Shown: in pieces, positions 25,156 through 33,610 of the stretch
How positions within the stretch are numbered: position 1 is the stretch's first letter
Layout: every line of letters starts with the position of its first letter
Assembly: GCA_020443075.1 (NCBI GenBank)
Contig: JAGRIU010000025.1
Span: forward strand, 1-35,272
Source of the DNA: Alphaproteobacteria bacterium
Lineage (GTDB): Bacteria > Pseudomonadota > Alphaproteobacteria > Micavibrionales > Micavibrionaceae
Length of the DNA stretch: 35,272 nt
Reading direction: 5' to 3'
Notes under the pieces: model-generated
The model's database searches: none
The model's input: the letters and a program-made list of their open reading frames with translations, nothing else
What the model was told of the DNA's origin: nothing
Program-made: the position numbers and the translations under genes

Positions 25156-25812
25156 ATGTTCAAACGCATTTTACTAACTTTCGGGAGTTTATTAATCATG
25201 AGCGCCAATTCCGCCCAAGCCGCCAACCCTGCCGACACGCTTCATCTGGAGCTTTCGACCGGAGGCACTGTGACCATTGAATTGTTGCCGGACCGTGCGC
25301 CTGCGCACGTGGAGCGCATTCAAAAACTGACGAAAGACGGTTTTTACGATGGCATCATTTTCCACCGCGTCATTGAAGGCTTTATGGCGCAAACAGGCGA
25401 TCCGACCGGCACAGGTATGGGCGGTAGCGACGAGCCTGACTTGCCGGCCGAGTTTACCGACTATCAATATAAACGCGGGACCGTCGGTGCGGCGCGTTCG
25501 AACAGCCCGAACAGCGCCAATTCACAGTTCTTCATTTGCTTTACCGATACGGGTTGTTCCTTCCTGACCGGACAATACACGGTTTGGGGACAGGTCACCG
25601 AGGGCATGGAGCATGTGGATGCGATTGCTCGCGGCGAGCCGCCTGCAACGCCGGATAAGATCGTCAAGGCCTGGATCGGTGAGGCTCAAGGTGATGAAGC
25701 GAAAGCCGAAGACGTCGAAGCTGCTCCTGAAGCAGAGATCGACGCAACGCCTGCAGAAGACGCACCGGCCGAGCATTCCGAAGAGCCTGCGGACGAACAT
25801 TCAGCGGAATAA
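25156..25812 (+). CDS. Periplasmic cyclophilin-type peptidyl-prolyl isomerase
   Basis: Accelerates cis-trans isomerisation of proline bonds during folding of exported proteins. The 218 residues comprise a signal peptide (1-23, ending AQAAN), a cyclophilin domain to about residue 177, and an Ala/Glu-rich acidic tail of ~40 residues (EAPEAE-like runs). Active-site markers are FHRVIEGFMAQTGDP with catalytic Arg, and NSANSQFFICF. I chose ATG 25156 over GTG 25141 because AGAGG lies seven bases upstream. The glucosidase gene begins 11 bases after its stop. Confidence 0.93.
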   Translation: MFKRILLTFGSLLIMSANSAQAANPADTLHLELSTGGTVTIELLPDRAPAHVERIQKLTKDGFYDGIIFHRVIEGFMAQTGDPTGTGMGGSDEPDLPAEFTDYQYKRGTVGAARSNSPNSANSQFFICFTDTGCSFLTGQYTVWGQVTEGMEHVDAIARGEPPATPDKIVKAWIGEAQGDEAKAEDVEAAPEAEIDATPAEDAPAEHSEEPADEHSAE

Positions 25813-25822
25813 TCCAGCTTAG

Positions 25823-27451
25823 ATGACGAATACCCTAAATTGGTGGAAGGGCGCGGTTTTTTATCAAATTTACCCGCGCTCTTTTTTTGACTCAAATGGT
25901 GACGGGATCGGGGATTTACCGGGAATAACCCAGCGTCTTGAGCATATTGCCGCGCTCGGGGTCGAGGGCGTCTGGATTTGTCCGTTTTTCACCTCACCAA
26001 TGAAGGATTTCGGGTATGACGTGGCGGATTACCGCGCGGTTGATCCGCTGTTCGGGACGCTGGAAGATTTTCGGAATTTATTGGGCAAGGCCCACGATCT
26101 GGGGCTGAGGGTCATTATTGATCTGGTGCTCTCGCACACATCGGACCAGCATCCTTGGTTTACCGACAAGCCGGAATATTATGTATGGGCGGATGCCAAG
26201 CCTGACCTGTTCGGGGAGCGTGTGCCGCCGAATAATTGGGTGTCGGTGTTTGGCGGTAGTGCGTGGGAATGGGACGAGGCGCGCGGGCAATATTATCTGC
26301 ATAATTTTTTGAAAGAGCAGCCGGATCTAAATTTTCACAATCCCGATGTGCAGGACGAAATGCTGGGTGTCGTGCGGTACTGGCTGGAATTCGGTGTGGA
26401 TGGTTTTCGCCTTGATGTGGCGAATTTTTATTTTCACGATGCCGAGCTGCGCGACAATCCCCCGCGTGATGCTGCTTTGGGATCCGCTACGCAGTTCGAG
26501 GGGGATGATCCCTACTCCGCGCAAGCGCATATTTACGATAAATCACGTCCTGAAAACCTTGCGTTTTTGCGGCGGCTGCGGGGCCTGATGGATGAATATC
26601 CGGGGACGTTTACGCTCGGCGAATTGGGCGATGACGATTTTTTTGCGCGGGCGGCGGAGTATACGGGCGATGGCTTGCTCAACACGGTCTATTCACCGCA
26701 ACTGGCTAGCGGTCAGCACAAGGATTTAACGGCCGATATGATCCGCACGCCGTTTGAAGATCTGGCGGAATACCCGGATGGCGGCTGGCCGAGCTGGGCG
26801 TTTTCCAATCATGACGTGGTGCGCGCGGCGAGCCGCTGGCATGCAGATGGTGACGGGTTTTCGCATGATCCACGCTGTTCAAAAATGTTGATTGCGCTGT
26901 TGGGGGCTTTGCGCGGAAGCGTGTTTTTGTATCAGGGCGAAGAACTCGGCCTGCCCGAAGCAAAGCTGGCGTATGAGGATTTGCAGGACCCGTGGGGCAA
27001 GCATTTATGGCCGCGCTGGCAAGGGCGCGATGGCTGCCGCACGCCACTACCTTGGGACGGAGCGCAGCCTTATGGCGGGTTTTCCAGTGGCAAACCGTGG
27101 CTGCCGATGGCACAGACGCATTTGCCGCTGAGCGTGGCGGTGCAGGAAGATGATAAGCATTCGACTCTGCATTTCACGCGGCGGTATTTAAAGTGGCGGC
27201 ATGGACAAGCCGCGTTGCGGTTGGGTGATCTTGTTTTTCACGATACAGATGATGTGCATGTGCTACATTTTACGCGGCGATACAAGAACGAAGCGATCGC
27301 GTGCGTTTTTAATCTGGGCAATACGGCGCAGGTTTTTGCCGGGCAAGCCCTGCGGCCTTACGATTTTTTCTTGGGCGATTTGCGCGCAGACGATTTTGAG
27401 GATGATGGTTTTTGGGACGCGCGCTCTTTTTCCTCATCTTCGGAAGGCTGA
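25823..27451 (+). CDS. GH13 alpha-glucosidase (oligo-1,6-glucosidase/alpha-glucosidase type)
   Basis: Hydrolyses, or transfers, alpha-linked glucosyl units of small oligosaccharides such as maltose or isomaltose. No signal peptide is seen, so it is cytosolic. The 542 residues have the family's N-terminal YQIYPRSFFDSNGDGIGDL with a calcium-type loop, nucleophile Asp198 in GFRLDVAN, acid/base Glu267 in GELG and the third acid Asp331 in FSNHDVV. The usual C-terminal beta domain ends around ALRPYDFFLG. The last ~30 residues (ADDFEDD...SSSSEG) run into the coding region of the opposite gene by 94 bases and look like a read-through extension. No transporter or other sugar gene is adjacent. Confidence 0.92.
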   Translation: MTNTLNWWKGAVFYQIYPRSFFDSNGDGIGDLPGITQRLEHIAALGVEGVWICPFFTSPMKDFGYDVADYRAVDPLFGTLEDFRNLLGKAHDLGLRVIIDLVLSHTSDQHPWFTDKPEYYVWADAKPDLFGERVPPNNWVSVFGGSAWEWDEARGQYYLHNFLKEQPDLNFHNPDVQDEMLGVVRYWLEFGVDGFRLDVANFYFHDAELRDNPPRDAALGSATQFEGDDPYSAQAHIYDKSRPENLAFLRRLRGLMDEYPGTFTLGELGDDDFFARAAEYTGDGLLNTVYSPQLASGQHKDLTADMIRTPFEDLAEYPDGGWPSWAFSNHDVVRAASRWHADGDGFSHDPRCSKMLIALLGALRGSVFLYQGEELGLPEAKLAYEDLQDPWGKHLWPRWQGRDGCRTPLPWDGAQPYGGFSSGKPWLPMAQTHLPLSVAVQEDDKHSTLHFTRRYLKWRHGQAALRLGDLVFHDTDDVHVLHFTRRYKNEAIACVFNLGNTAQVFAGQALRPYDFFLGDLRADDFEDDGFWDARSFSSSSEG

Positions 27452-28221
27452 GGCGCTTTAATTTCTTCGTCTGAGTCAGCGATTGCGCCGTCTTCCTCGT
27501 CTTCAAGCCGGAGCGCAGCGCCTTTTGCCAAAAACCCGTCATCGACTTCCAGTTCGACGCCTTGGGCCGAGGCTTTTGTTTCTTCCGTTTTCAACATTTT
27601 ACTTTCGCCCTTTTGCAACTCTAACGTCTTGGCGGCGACCAGCAGCATATTCTTCAGCTTTTCGAGCTTTTCCGGGTTCATCAGCGGGTCCGGCAAGTCA
27701 ACGCGCAGCAACATCGTGTCTTTGCGGTAGATGAAGATCAGCCAAGAGTTTTTAATGCGCATCAAAGAGGTTAAAACTTTCAAGCGTTCGGGCGTCAGAT
27801 AAGCGCGCAGCACGGCTTTATTGCCCGAAAGCGCGATATAGGACTTGTCCCAGCGTTCGTGATCGGGGCGGATTTCCGCAGTAAATTCCAGATTTTTCAC
27901 GACCGGCACCATGCCGCCGCTGGCTACGGATAAATCTACGGGCAGAGTGCTGTGCAGGATCACTTCGACGGCCGTCATACTGCGCGGTGTGCGGGCATTG
28001 ACCACAAAATGCTCGCTGGCAAAAAAACTCATTTTATACTCATCAAGCACGCCGTCCATGTCCGGCGAGAGCATGAATTTATTGGCTTTATAACGGAGCT
28101 TGTATTTCGCGGCAAAGGCTTTCCACGTGTGTTTTTGCCGCTGGACAATCAGGACAGACCAGCCGAGAAAAAACAATATTATCAGAGAAATAAGTAGCCA
28201 AAGAGCGATCCAGATCGTCAT
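27358..28221 (-). CDS. Membrane-anchored hypothetical protein, 287 residues
   Basis: I do not recognise the family. Residues 3-26 are one strong membrane helix (IWIALWLLISLIILFFLGWS); the rest is soluble and probably cytosolic, since the segment after the helix is basic (RQKHTWKAFAAKYKLRYK). Residues 45-200 have a beta-rich pattern (MSFFASEHFVVNARTP, SYIALSGNKAVLRAYL). The last ~75 residues are low complexity, acidic and then Ser/Lys-rich (SSSKSSARKSPKKKS). The 3' end overlaps the convergent glucosidase by 94 bases. It is terminated from the 28391-29026 gene by a strong hairpin upstream, so it has its own transcript. Confidence 0.8.
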   Translation of the reverse strand: MTIWIALWLLISLIILFFLGWSVLIVQRQKHTWKAFAAKYKLRYKANKFMLSPDMDGVLDEYKMSFFASEHFVVNARTPRSMTAVEVILHSTLPVDLSVASGGMVPVVKNLEFTAEIRPDHERWDKSYIALSGNKAVLRAYLTPERLKVLTSLMRIKNSWLIFIYRKDTMLLRVDLPDPLMNPEKLEKLKNMLLVAAKTLELQKGESKMLKTEETKASAQGVELEVDDGFLAKGAALRLEDEEDGAIADSDEEIKAPQPSEDEEKERASQKPSSSKSSARKSPKKKS

Positions 28222-28327
28222 AAAAATAAAAAACCCTTTTATGTCCCTAGCCTTTTGAAAAGCCTTAGATTTTCATTCTAAACGTATTTGGATGATTTGG
28301 CTATATATGGGCAATATTTTATCGCGC

Positions 28328-28365
28328 AAAAAAACAGGCTGGCGGTTTGAGGGCTGCCAGCCTGT
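28328..28365 (-). terminator. Strong intrinsic terminator for the coiled-coil gene
   Basis: On the minus strand a perfect 10-bp stem ACAGGCTGGC/GCCAGCCTGT (28365-28356 and 28343-28334) is followed by seven or more T residues (28334-28328). It begins 25 bases after the stop at 28391. This is the clearest terminator in the window. Confidence 0.88.
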
Positions 28366-28390
28366 CTTACACCATTGCTAACGATTGGGG

Positions 28391-29026
28391 TTAGTTGATT
28401 GTCGGACGATGTCCTTCCTCTTGGGGAGAGAGACATGCGAACGAGAACATATTGTTGCTATGCAGGCCGGAGACTTGCACTTTTTCGGCCTTGTCTTTGG
28501 CTTCCATGCGGGTCGCCAGAATGCTGACCTGTCCCAGGAGCTCTTCGGCGTGAGCAACCAGCGCTTCGGCTTTGCCGGTGCTGATAAGATCTGTGCCGGC
28601 AGCTTTTTCCATTTTCTCGGCGACAATCTCTTCATGTTCGCTGACTTGCTCAACCTGTTTTTCGAGCTTATGGATGGCATCGCTGAAGAAGCCGGTTTGT
28701 TTATCGACTACGTCGATTTTCTTTTCCATTTTGGTCATGCTGTCTGCAAAAATGTTGGCTTGTTCGCCAACGCCTGTCACCTTAGCTTCTAACGATGTAA
28801 TCGCATCGCTGAACTTTCCGGTCTGTTCGTCCACGACTTCGACTTTTTGTTCAAGCTTTTGGATAGCGTCGCTGAAAAAACCTGTTTGCTTACGAACGAC
28901 TTCAAAGCCCATGCGCAGGCGTTCAAAGCCCGCTCCGAGGACGATTGAGGTTCCGACAGCTGCGACTGCCGAAAAAACCGCCATCATCAAAGACACGGCT
29001 ACAATTGTTTCCATTTCCAATGTCAT
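28391..29026 (-). CDS. Membrane-anchored coiled-coil protein with 21-residue repeats
   Basis: A 211-residue protein. Residues 7-32 form one membrane helix (VAVSLMMAVFSAVAAVGTS). Residues 43-126 are four tandem 21-residue repeats of the form VVxxQTGFFSDAIxKLExKV; 21 residues are three heptads, so a long coiled coil is expected. A further helical region to ~185 follows, then a short C-terminal tail with Cys. No enzyme motif is seen. AAAGGGG lies seven bases before the ATG. A scaffold or spacer role at the membrane is possible but is only inference. The terminator downstream makes it a single-gene unit. Confidence 0.85.
   Translation of the reverse strand: MTLEMETIVAVSLMMAVFSAVAAVGTSIVLGAGFERLRMGFEVVRKQTGFFSDAIQKLEQKVEVVDEQTGKFSDAITSLEAKVTGVGEQANIFADSMTKMEKKIDVVDKQTGFFSDAIHKLEKQVEQVSEHEEIVAEKMEKAAGTDLISTGKAEALVAHAEELLGQVSILATRMEAKDKAEKVQVSGLHSNNMFSFACLSPQEEGHRPTIN
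28649..28900 (-). repeat. Four tandem 63-bp coding repeats
   Basis: Residues 43-63, 64-84, 85-105 and 106-126 of the coiled-coil protein align without gaps. Units 1, 2 and 4 share QTGxFSDAI; unit 3 (GVGEQANIFADSM) is the most diverged. Recent duplication is likely between units 1 and 4. Confidence 0.85.
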
Positions 29027-29074
29027 ACCTAGACCCCTTTCAAGAATGGTTTTAATTTTTTAGATTTAAGTTTT

Positions 29075-29090
29075 AGGATGCGTACATCCT
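29075..29090. other. Small hairpin in the 225-base gap upstream of the coiled-coil gene
   Basis: AGGATG, loop CGTA, CATCCT, lying 49 bases upstream of the start at 29026 on the minus strand, in its likely leader. The rest of the gap 29027-29251 has no gene and no convincing promoter that I could find; it is AT-rich with a GGCCGG/CCGGCC pair around 29096-29142. Confidence 0.35.
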
Positions 29091-29251
29091 CAAAGCGGCC
29101 GGTCATCATTTTAGAGATAGAGTGCCGCGCAATATTCCGGCCGGACGAAACAGGCCTATAATTATTATGTTAAATATTTTAAGGGGGTGTGTCCAAAACT
29201 ATCGTTTCGGAATTAGTTAAAATTAAAGATGATTGTTTTGAATTTTGGGCG

Positions 29252-29995
29252 CTAGATCTGTGGCTCTTGCTTGCTTACAAGGTAAGATATAGTTGAAAAG
29301 CTTTCTTTTTCGATGCCGATTTGCGGTGGAATATGCGTTTCTTCAAACGCGTCATAGCCTTGTTTTAGGTTTTCCCAGAAGCCGCTCCAGCGCGCATCCT
29401 GATTGAGAACCAAGCTGCTTTCGTTCATGCGGAAGGGAAAAATATGCACCGGAACGCCATGACCGTTGGCGATGCTGGCTTCAACCATCAGATAGACATC
29501 TTCAATGACGTCATCGGTCAGAGCATAGCAACCGTCGGACTTGCATCCGCCATGCACCATCAGGTGCGAGCCTGTGCGCCCCAGAGCTGCGTCATAGGCA
29601 TTAGGGTAGCCTAGATCGAAAGAGAGATGGTGCTGGCTCCACGGGTTCATTTGCTGCGCGCCCACCCAATAAAAACCTTCGGGGGCCTGACGGTCGCCTT
29701 CTTTTAATTTGGGGCCGAGCTTGCCGCTGTAGTTACAGATCGGGTATTTTTTGAACAGGCTGTATTGTTCATCTTCACCGTCTTTCACCCAGGCTTCGAG
29801 CAGGGTTTCCTTTTTAAACAAGCGCAGGTAAACGGGCGAGCCGAGCTCCAGATTTTGCGAGAGCATAGCATTGCGCAAAGAGGCCGTGCGCATCCCTTTA
29901 ACGCCGACCAGCCGTTCGGAGGTCGGCAACTTGGCCGGCTGCGCGGCGCAGGCGGATAGCCATAAAATGCACAGATAAAGATAGAATCGTTTCAT
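29252..29995 (-). CDS. L,D-transpeptidase (YkuD domain) lipoprotein, YafK-like
   Basis: Acts on peptidoglycan in the periplasm: YkuD enzymes form L,D-crosslinks or attach or remove proteins; the related E. coli YafK (DpaA) removes Lpp. The 247 residues begin with a lipoprotein signal with lipobox LSAC (Cys16). The catalytic motif is His148...Cys156 in MVHGGCKSDGCYALTD. Conserved pre-motif residues APEGFYWV and LSFDLGYPNAYD match the YafK group better than classical ErfK. It follows radC by five bases and is the last gene of the map operon. Confidence 0.9.
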   Translation of the reverse strand: MKRFYLYLCILWLSACAAQPAKLPTSERLVGVKGMRTASLRNAMLSQNLELGSPVYLRLFKKETLLEAWVKDGEDEQYSLFKKYPICNYSGKLGPKLKEGDRQAPEGFYWVGAQQMNPWSQHHLSFDLGYPNAYDAALGRTGSHLMVHGGCKSDGCYALTDDVIEDVYLMVEASIANGHGVPVHIFPFRMNESSLVLNQDARWSGFWENLKQGYDAFEETHIPPQIGIEKESFSTISYLVSKQEPQI

Positions 29996-30000
29996 GCCCC

Positions 30001-30696
30001 CTAGATTAGCCCGAGCGTTTTAAAACTGGAATAGCCGCTGCGGCTAATGATGATATGGTCGTGGATAACGATGTTAAACGGCTCGGCGGCGCGCATGATC
30101 TGGCGGGTCAGATCAATGTCGGCCTGACTCGGCTTCGGATCGCCGCTGGGGTGGTTATGCATAAGGATCATCGCGGTTGCACCGAGTTCCAGCGCGCGTT
30201 TCATAATTTCGCGCGGATAAGCCGGCGTGTGATCGACCGTGCCGGAGCCTTGCGTTTCATCGGCGATAAGCTCGTTCTTTTTATTCAGGAACAAAATGCG
30301 GAAATGCTCGCGCGTTTCGTGCGCCATGGTCGAGTGGCAATAATCCATAAGCCTCGTCCAGTTATTCATGACCGGCTTGGCCATGAGCTCGTTTTTGGCT
30401 GCGCGCTGCGAGAGCGCGGTAATGGATTTGAGTGCGAGGGCGGTTTTGTCTTTGATGCCTTCGACTTTAGTCAGCTCTTCGATCGGGGCATGCATAATTT
30501 CCGGCAGACCGCCGAAGCGCTTGATGAGGTCTTTGGCCAGCGGTTTGACGTCCTTTTGCGGAATGGCAAGGAACAAGACGAGCTCGAGCAGTTCATAATC
30601 GGCGAGCGCATCGGGGCCGCTCTCAAGGAAACGCCCGCGCAGACGGTCGCGGTGACCGCGGTAGTGGGGTTCGTCTTTTTTAAGGTTGGTGGTCAT
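30001..30696 (-). CDS. radC: RadC-family JAMM-domain protein
   Basis: A 231-residue RadC/YicR protein; despite the name its part in DNA repair is doubtful, and its activity is unknown. An N-terminal helix-hairpin-helix-like region (residues ~30-100, with KVEGIKDKTALALKS) precedes the JAMM metal site: His180, His182 and Asp193 in MHNHPSGDPKPSQADIDLT. The start ATG overlaps the stop of the upstream gene (ATGA), so it is translated by coupling. Association with map is common in alphaproteobacteria. Confidence 0.95.
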   Translation of the reverse strand: MTTNLKKDEPHYRGHRDRLRGRFLESGPDALADYELLELVLFLAIPQKDVKPLAKDLIKRFGGLPEIMHAPIEELTKVEGIKDKTALALKSITALSQRAAKNELMAKPVMNNWTRLMDYCHSTMAHETREHFRILFLNKKNELIADETQGSGTVDHTPAYPREIMKRALELGATAMILMHNHPSGDPKPSQADIDLTRQIMRAAEPFNIVIHDHIIISRSGYSSFKTLGLI

Positions 30697-31202
30697 TTTT
30701 CGGTTTCAAAATCGTCCATATCAACAAAATCAGGTTTTCCAGACATAAGCGGCGATTGTTGACGCCATGCTACATGATCGACCCAAACGCGTAAATCGTA
30801 GGGAAGATGACTATACCGTTCAACCTTGGAATACACTCTGACTCTATGGTTCGTATATATTGCGGCATGTATATCACCTTGTGTGAGGCATACATAGAGG
30901 CGGGCCTCCTCTTGCCCTCCTTTATGCGGAGCCAGACCTCCCAGCACCAGACAATCAGATGACAAACCAATTGGCGCATGTACAGTGAGATTTGTTTCCA
31001 AATGTTGATATTCATCTTTTAAAAGTGCTTTCAATTTCTTTGTAACGAAGGGATCTTTTATGACTTCTTCGTAGTGATAGGTATCAAGATGTTTCATAAG
31101 ATGAGAAAGCTTCTTATCCTGCGCAAAACTTTTTACTGCTGCGTTCTGAGCAACGATGAAGAGAATTAACGCAAAGCTTATGGTTGTTCTTCTTTTACTC
31201 AT
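30693..31202 (-). CDS. Secreted hypothetical protein, 169 residues
   Basis: I do not recognise this protein. Residues 1-27 form a signal peptide (SFALILFIVAQNAAVKSFA). The mature part is about 140 residues, with two Cys (in SSDCLVLGGL and LYVCLTQGDI) about 20 residues apart that could form a disulfide, and a basic, aromatic-rich C-terminal half (YTNHRVRVYSKVERYS). Codon use is AT-rich relative to map and radC. It overlaps the map stop by eight bases and the radC start by four, so it is inserted tightly between two genes that are usually neighbours. Confidence 0.75.
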   Translation of the reverse strand: MSKRRTTISFALILFIVAQNAAVKSFAQDKKLSHLMKHLDTYHYEEVIKDPFVTKKLKALLKDEYQHLETNLTVHAPIGLSSDCLVLGGLAPHKGGQEEARLYVCLTQGDIHAAIYTNHRVRVYSKVERYSHLPYDLRVWVDHVAWRQQSPLMSGKPDFVDMDDFETEK

Positions 31203-32034
31203 AAGGCGGCTTCGTATAGCCCTTCGGGCTCAGGGTGAAGATTTCAAAGCCATCCTCTGTCACGGCCAGCGAATGTTCGAACTGGGCGCTGAGTGACTTA
31301 TCGCGGGTGACGGCAGTCCAGCCGTCTGAGAGCACTTTCGTCCGGTGGTCTTTTCCGGCGTTGATCATCGGCTCGATGGTGAAGAACATGCCCGGCTCCA
31401 ACACTGTACCTTGCCCCGGCGTTCCCACATGCATGACGCTGGGCGGGGCGTGGAAGACTTTGCCCAGACCGTGGCCGCAGAAATCCGTCACCACGGAAAA
31501 GCGCTGGCTTTCGGCATAATTCTGAATAGCGTAGCCGACATCGCCCAATGTCGCGCCGGGTTTGACGGCTTCGATCCCGCGCATCAGGCAATCATACGTC
31601 ACATCGACGAGACGGCGCGCCTTGATCGGGATTTTATCGCCCACCAGATACATGCGGCTGGTATCGCCATGCCAGCCATCGACAATGACCGTGACATCAA
31701 TATTAACGATATCGCCTTCGCGAAGTTTTTTGGCTTCGGGGATGCCGTGGCAGACCACGTGGTTAACCGAGGTGCAGGTGGCCTTGGGGAACGGCGGGCG
31801 ACCATGGCCACCGCCATAACCGAGCGGCGCAGGGATCGCATTACGTTTCTCCGCATATTCGTGGCAGAGGCGGTCGAGTTCTTCTGTCGTCACGCCGGGT
31901 ACAACGTAACCGGTGATCATATCGAGGATTTCCGCGGCCAGTTTTCCAGCCTTGCGCATGCCTTCGAAGTCTGCCGGATTGGTGTGCAGCTCTATGCCTT
32001 CGGCGGTGTATTGGGGTTGGGTCAGCGTGTTCAT
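31195..32034 (-). CDS. map: Methionine aminopeptidase, type I
   Basis: Removes the initiator methionine from nascent proteins after deformylation. The 279 residues carry the usual five metal ligands: two Asp in NIDVTVIVDGWHGDTSRMY, His in FCGHGLGKVFHAPP, Glu in FTIEPMIN and Glu in QFEHSLAV, plus the substrate-binding His of VVCHGIP. An N-terminal extension of about 15 residues precedes the core. AAAGGA lies about five bases upstream of the start. It leads an operon with the secreted unknown protein, radC and the L,D-transpeptidase. Confidence 0.97.
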   Translation of the reverse strand: MNTLTQPQYTAEGIELHTNPADFEGMRKAGKLAAEILDMITGYVVPGVTTEELDRLCHEYAEKRNAIPAPLGYGGGHGRPPFPKATCTSVNHVVCHGIPEAKKLREGDIVNIDVTVIVDGWHGDTSRMYLVGDKIPIKARRLVDVTYDCLMRGIEAVKPGATLGDVGYAIQNYAESQRFSVVTDFCGHGLGKVFHAPPSVMHVGTPGQGTVLEPGMFFTIEPMINAGKDHRTKVLSDGWTAVTRDKSLSAQFEHSLAVTEDGFEIFTLSPKGYTKPPYE

Positions 32035-32065
32035 AAAAATCCTTTGGTCTTAATGCTCTGTAGCC

Positions 32066-32094
32066 TATATACAATAGGGAGGTTGCTAAATCAA
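32066..32094 (-). promoter_or_regulatory. Candidate promoter of the map operon
   Basis: Minus-strand TTGATT (32094-32089), 17-base spacer, TATATA (32071-32066), 31 bases upstream of the map ATG, in the divergent gap with the CinA-like gene. Confidence 0.5.
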
Positions 32095-32110
32095 AGGACG
32101 ATTCCCGCAC

Positions 32111-32866
32111 ATGAGCCAAGACAAGCAGAGTTATAGCGCCGCGATTATCATTATCGGCAACGAGATACTCTCCGGACGAACGGTGGACAAGAACACCAAC
32201 TGGCTGGCGCTCAGGCTAGTTGATCTGGGTATCAAGCTGGCCGAGGTGCGGGTTATTCCCGATATAAGGCAGAAGATTATTGATACAATCCACGAACTGC
32301 GCGATGGGGTGGATTATATTTTTACCACGGGCGGCATCGGCCCGACGCATGACGATATTACGGCTGAAAGCGTGGCGGGCGCCTTTGGTGTTGATGTGGT
32401 GCAAGATGAGCGTGCGTATAAACTTTTGCTCGATCATTACGGGGCGGAGGCCGAGTTGACACCGGCACGGCTCAAGATGGCGATGCTGCCGGAAGGCGCG
32501 GACATTATCGATAACCCCGTGTCCGGCGCGCCGGGCTTTAAAATCGGCAATGTCTATGTCATGGCCGGCGTGCCGCGCATTATGCAAGGCATGTTCGATC
32601 ATATTGCGCCGAGCCTGACGGGCGGACCTCCTGTGGCTTCCGTGACCGTGGAGTGTGCTCTGCCCGAGAGCGTGATTGCCGATGACTTAAACGCTTTGCA
32701 AGATCAATATCCGCAAGTCGATATGGGCAGTTATCCGAATTATCAGCACGGCGTGTTCAGTACGTCTTTGGTACTGCGCTGTAGCGATGAGGATTTACTG
32801 GCAAAGGCCGCCGAGGCTGTGAGAGCGATGGTGGCGCGCCATAACGAACGCAATGTCACCTACTAG
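32111..32866 (+). CDS. CinA N-terminal-domain (molybdopterin-binding-like, COG1058) protein
   Basis: A 251-residue protein matching the N-terminal domain of competence/damage-inducible protein CinA; related proteins have ADP-ribose pyrophosphatase activity. Motifs: AAIIIIGNEILSGRTVDKNT, FTTGGIGPTHDDITAESV and the PGF region (GAPGFKIGNVYVMAGVP). The separate C-terminal nicotinamide-nucleotide amidase domain of full CinA is absent, as in the common alphaproteobacterial form. AAAGGA lies about 13 bases upstream of the ATG, further than ideal. It is divergent from map. Confidence 0.9.
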   Translation: MSQDKQSYSAAIIIIGNEILSGRTVDKNTNWLALRLVDLGIKLAEVRVIPDIRQKIIDTIHELRDGVDYIFTTGGIGPTHDDITAESVAGAFGVDVVQDERAYKLLLDHYGAEAELTPARLKMAMLPEGADIIDNPVSGAPGFKIGNVYVMAGVPRIMQGMFDHIAPSLTGGPPVASVTVECALPESVIADDLNALQDQYPQVDMGSYPNYQHGVFSTSLVLRCSDEDLLAKAAEAVRAMVARHNERNVTY

Positions 32867-32905
32867 AGCTTGCTTTTCCCTCCTGCCCTGTGCATGATGC
32901 GCTTT

Positions 32906-33601
32906 ATGAGCCATCCGGAGATGCATGAAGACGAGCACAAAACCAGTATCGCAGGACGCTTGCGGCGTTATCTGCTGACCGGGATTGTTGTGACCGCACC
33001 GATTACGATCACGGTTTATCTGACCTATGTTTTTCTGACTTTTATCGACAATAAAGTCACCAAAATCCTGCCGCGCGAGCTGTATGAAGGGCTGTACGGG
33101 CATACGACTTTTCCGGGGCTGGGGCTTATTATTGCGCTGGTTTTCTTCGTTGTTGTCGGGTGGTTTGCGACGAATTTCCTCGGACGCCTGATTATCAACG
33201 TTTCGGAGTATATTGTTGAGCGGATGCCGATCATCCGCACGCTTTACGGGGCGATCAAGCAGATTTTCGAAACCGTGATTGCGAGCAAATCCCAAGCTTT
33301 CCGCGAGGTGGTCATGCTGGAATATCCGCGCAAGGGCGTATGGTCGATCGGCTTTGTCACGGGCGTGAGCGAGGGTGAGGTCCAGAAAACGACGGATGAG
33401 GAAACCATCAATGTCTTTGTCCCGACAACGCCGAACCCGACATCTGGTTATCTATTATTTGTGCCGAAAAAAGAGCTGAAATATCTGGATATGAGCGTCG
33501 AAGAAGGCGTGAAGCTCGTGGTGTCCGCCGGTATTATTACGCCGCCCGATCCATCGGAGCGCGGAAAGAACGGGAAAAACGGGAAGAATAAGAAGCCGTA
33601 G
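32906..33601 (+). CDS. DUF502 family membrane protein
   Basis: A 231-residue inner-membrane protein of unknown role. Two membrane helices lie near residues 18-45 and 73-93 (FPGLGLIIALVFFVVVGWFA). The family signatures are present: GWFATNFLGR, RMPIIRTLYGAIKQIFETV, EYPRKGVWSIGFVTG and VFVPTTPNPTSGYLLFVP. A Lys/Gly/Asn-rich tail ends it. The open frame runs from TTG 32870, and ATGs occur at 32894, 32897 and 32906; I prefer 32906 by length, but no ribosome binding site decides it. It starts 40 bases after the CinA-like gene. Confidence 0.88.
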   Translation: MSHPEMHEDEHKTSIAGRLRRYLLTGIVVTAPITITVYLTYVFLTFIDNKVTKILPRELYEGLYGHTTFPGLGLIIALVFFVVVGWFATNFLGRLIINVSEYIVERMPIIRTLYGAIKQIFETVIASKSQAFREVVMLEYPRKGVWSIGFVTGVSEGEVQKTTDEETINVFVPTTPNPTSGYLLFVPKKELKYLDMSVEEGVKLVVSAGIITPPDPSERGKNGKNGKNKKP

Positions 33602-33610
33602 TCTGTTTGC

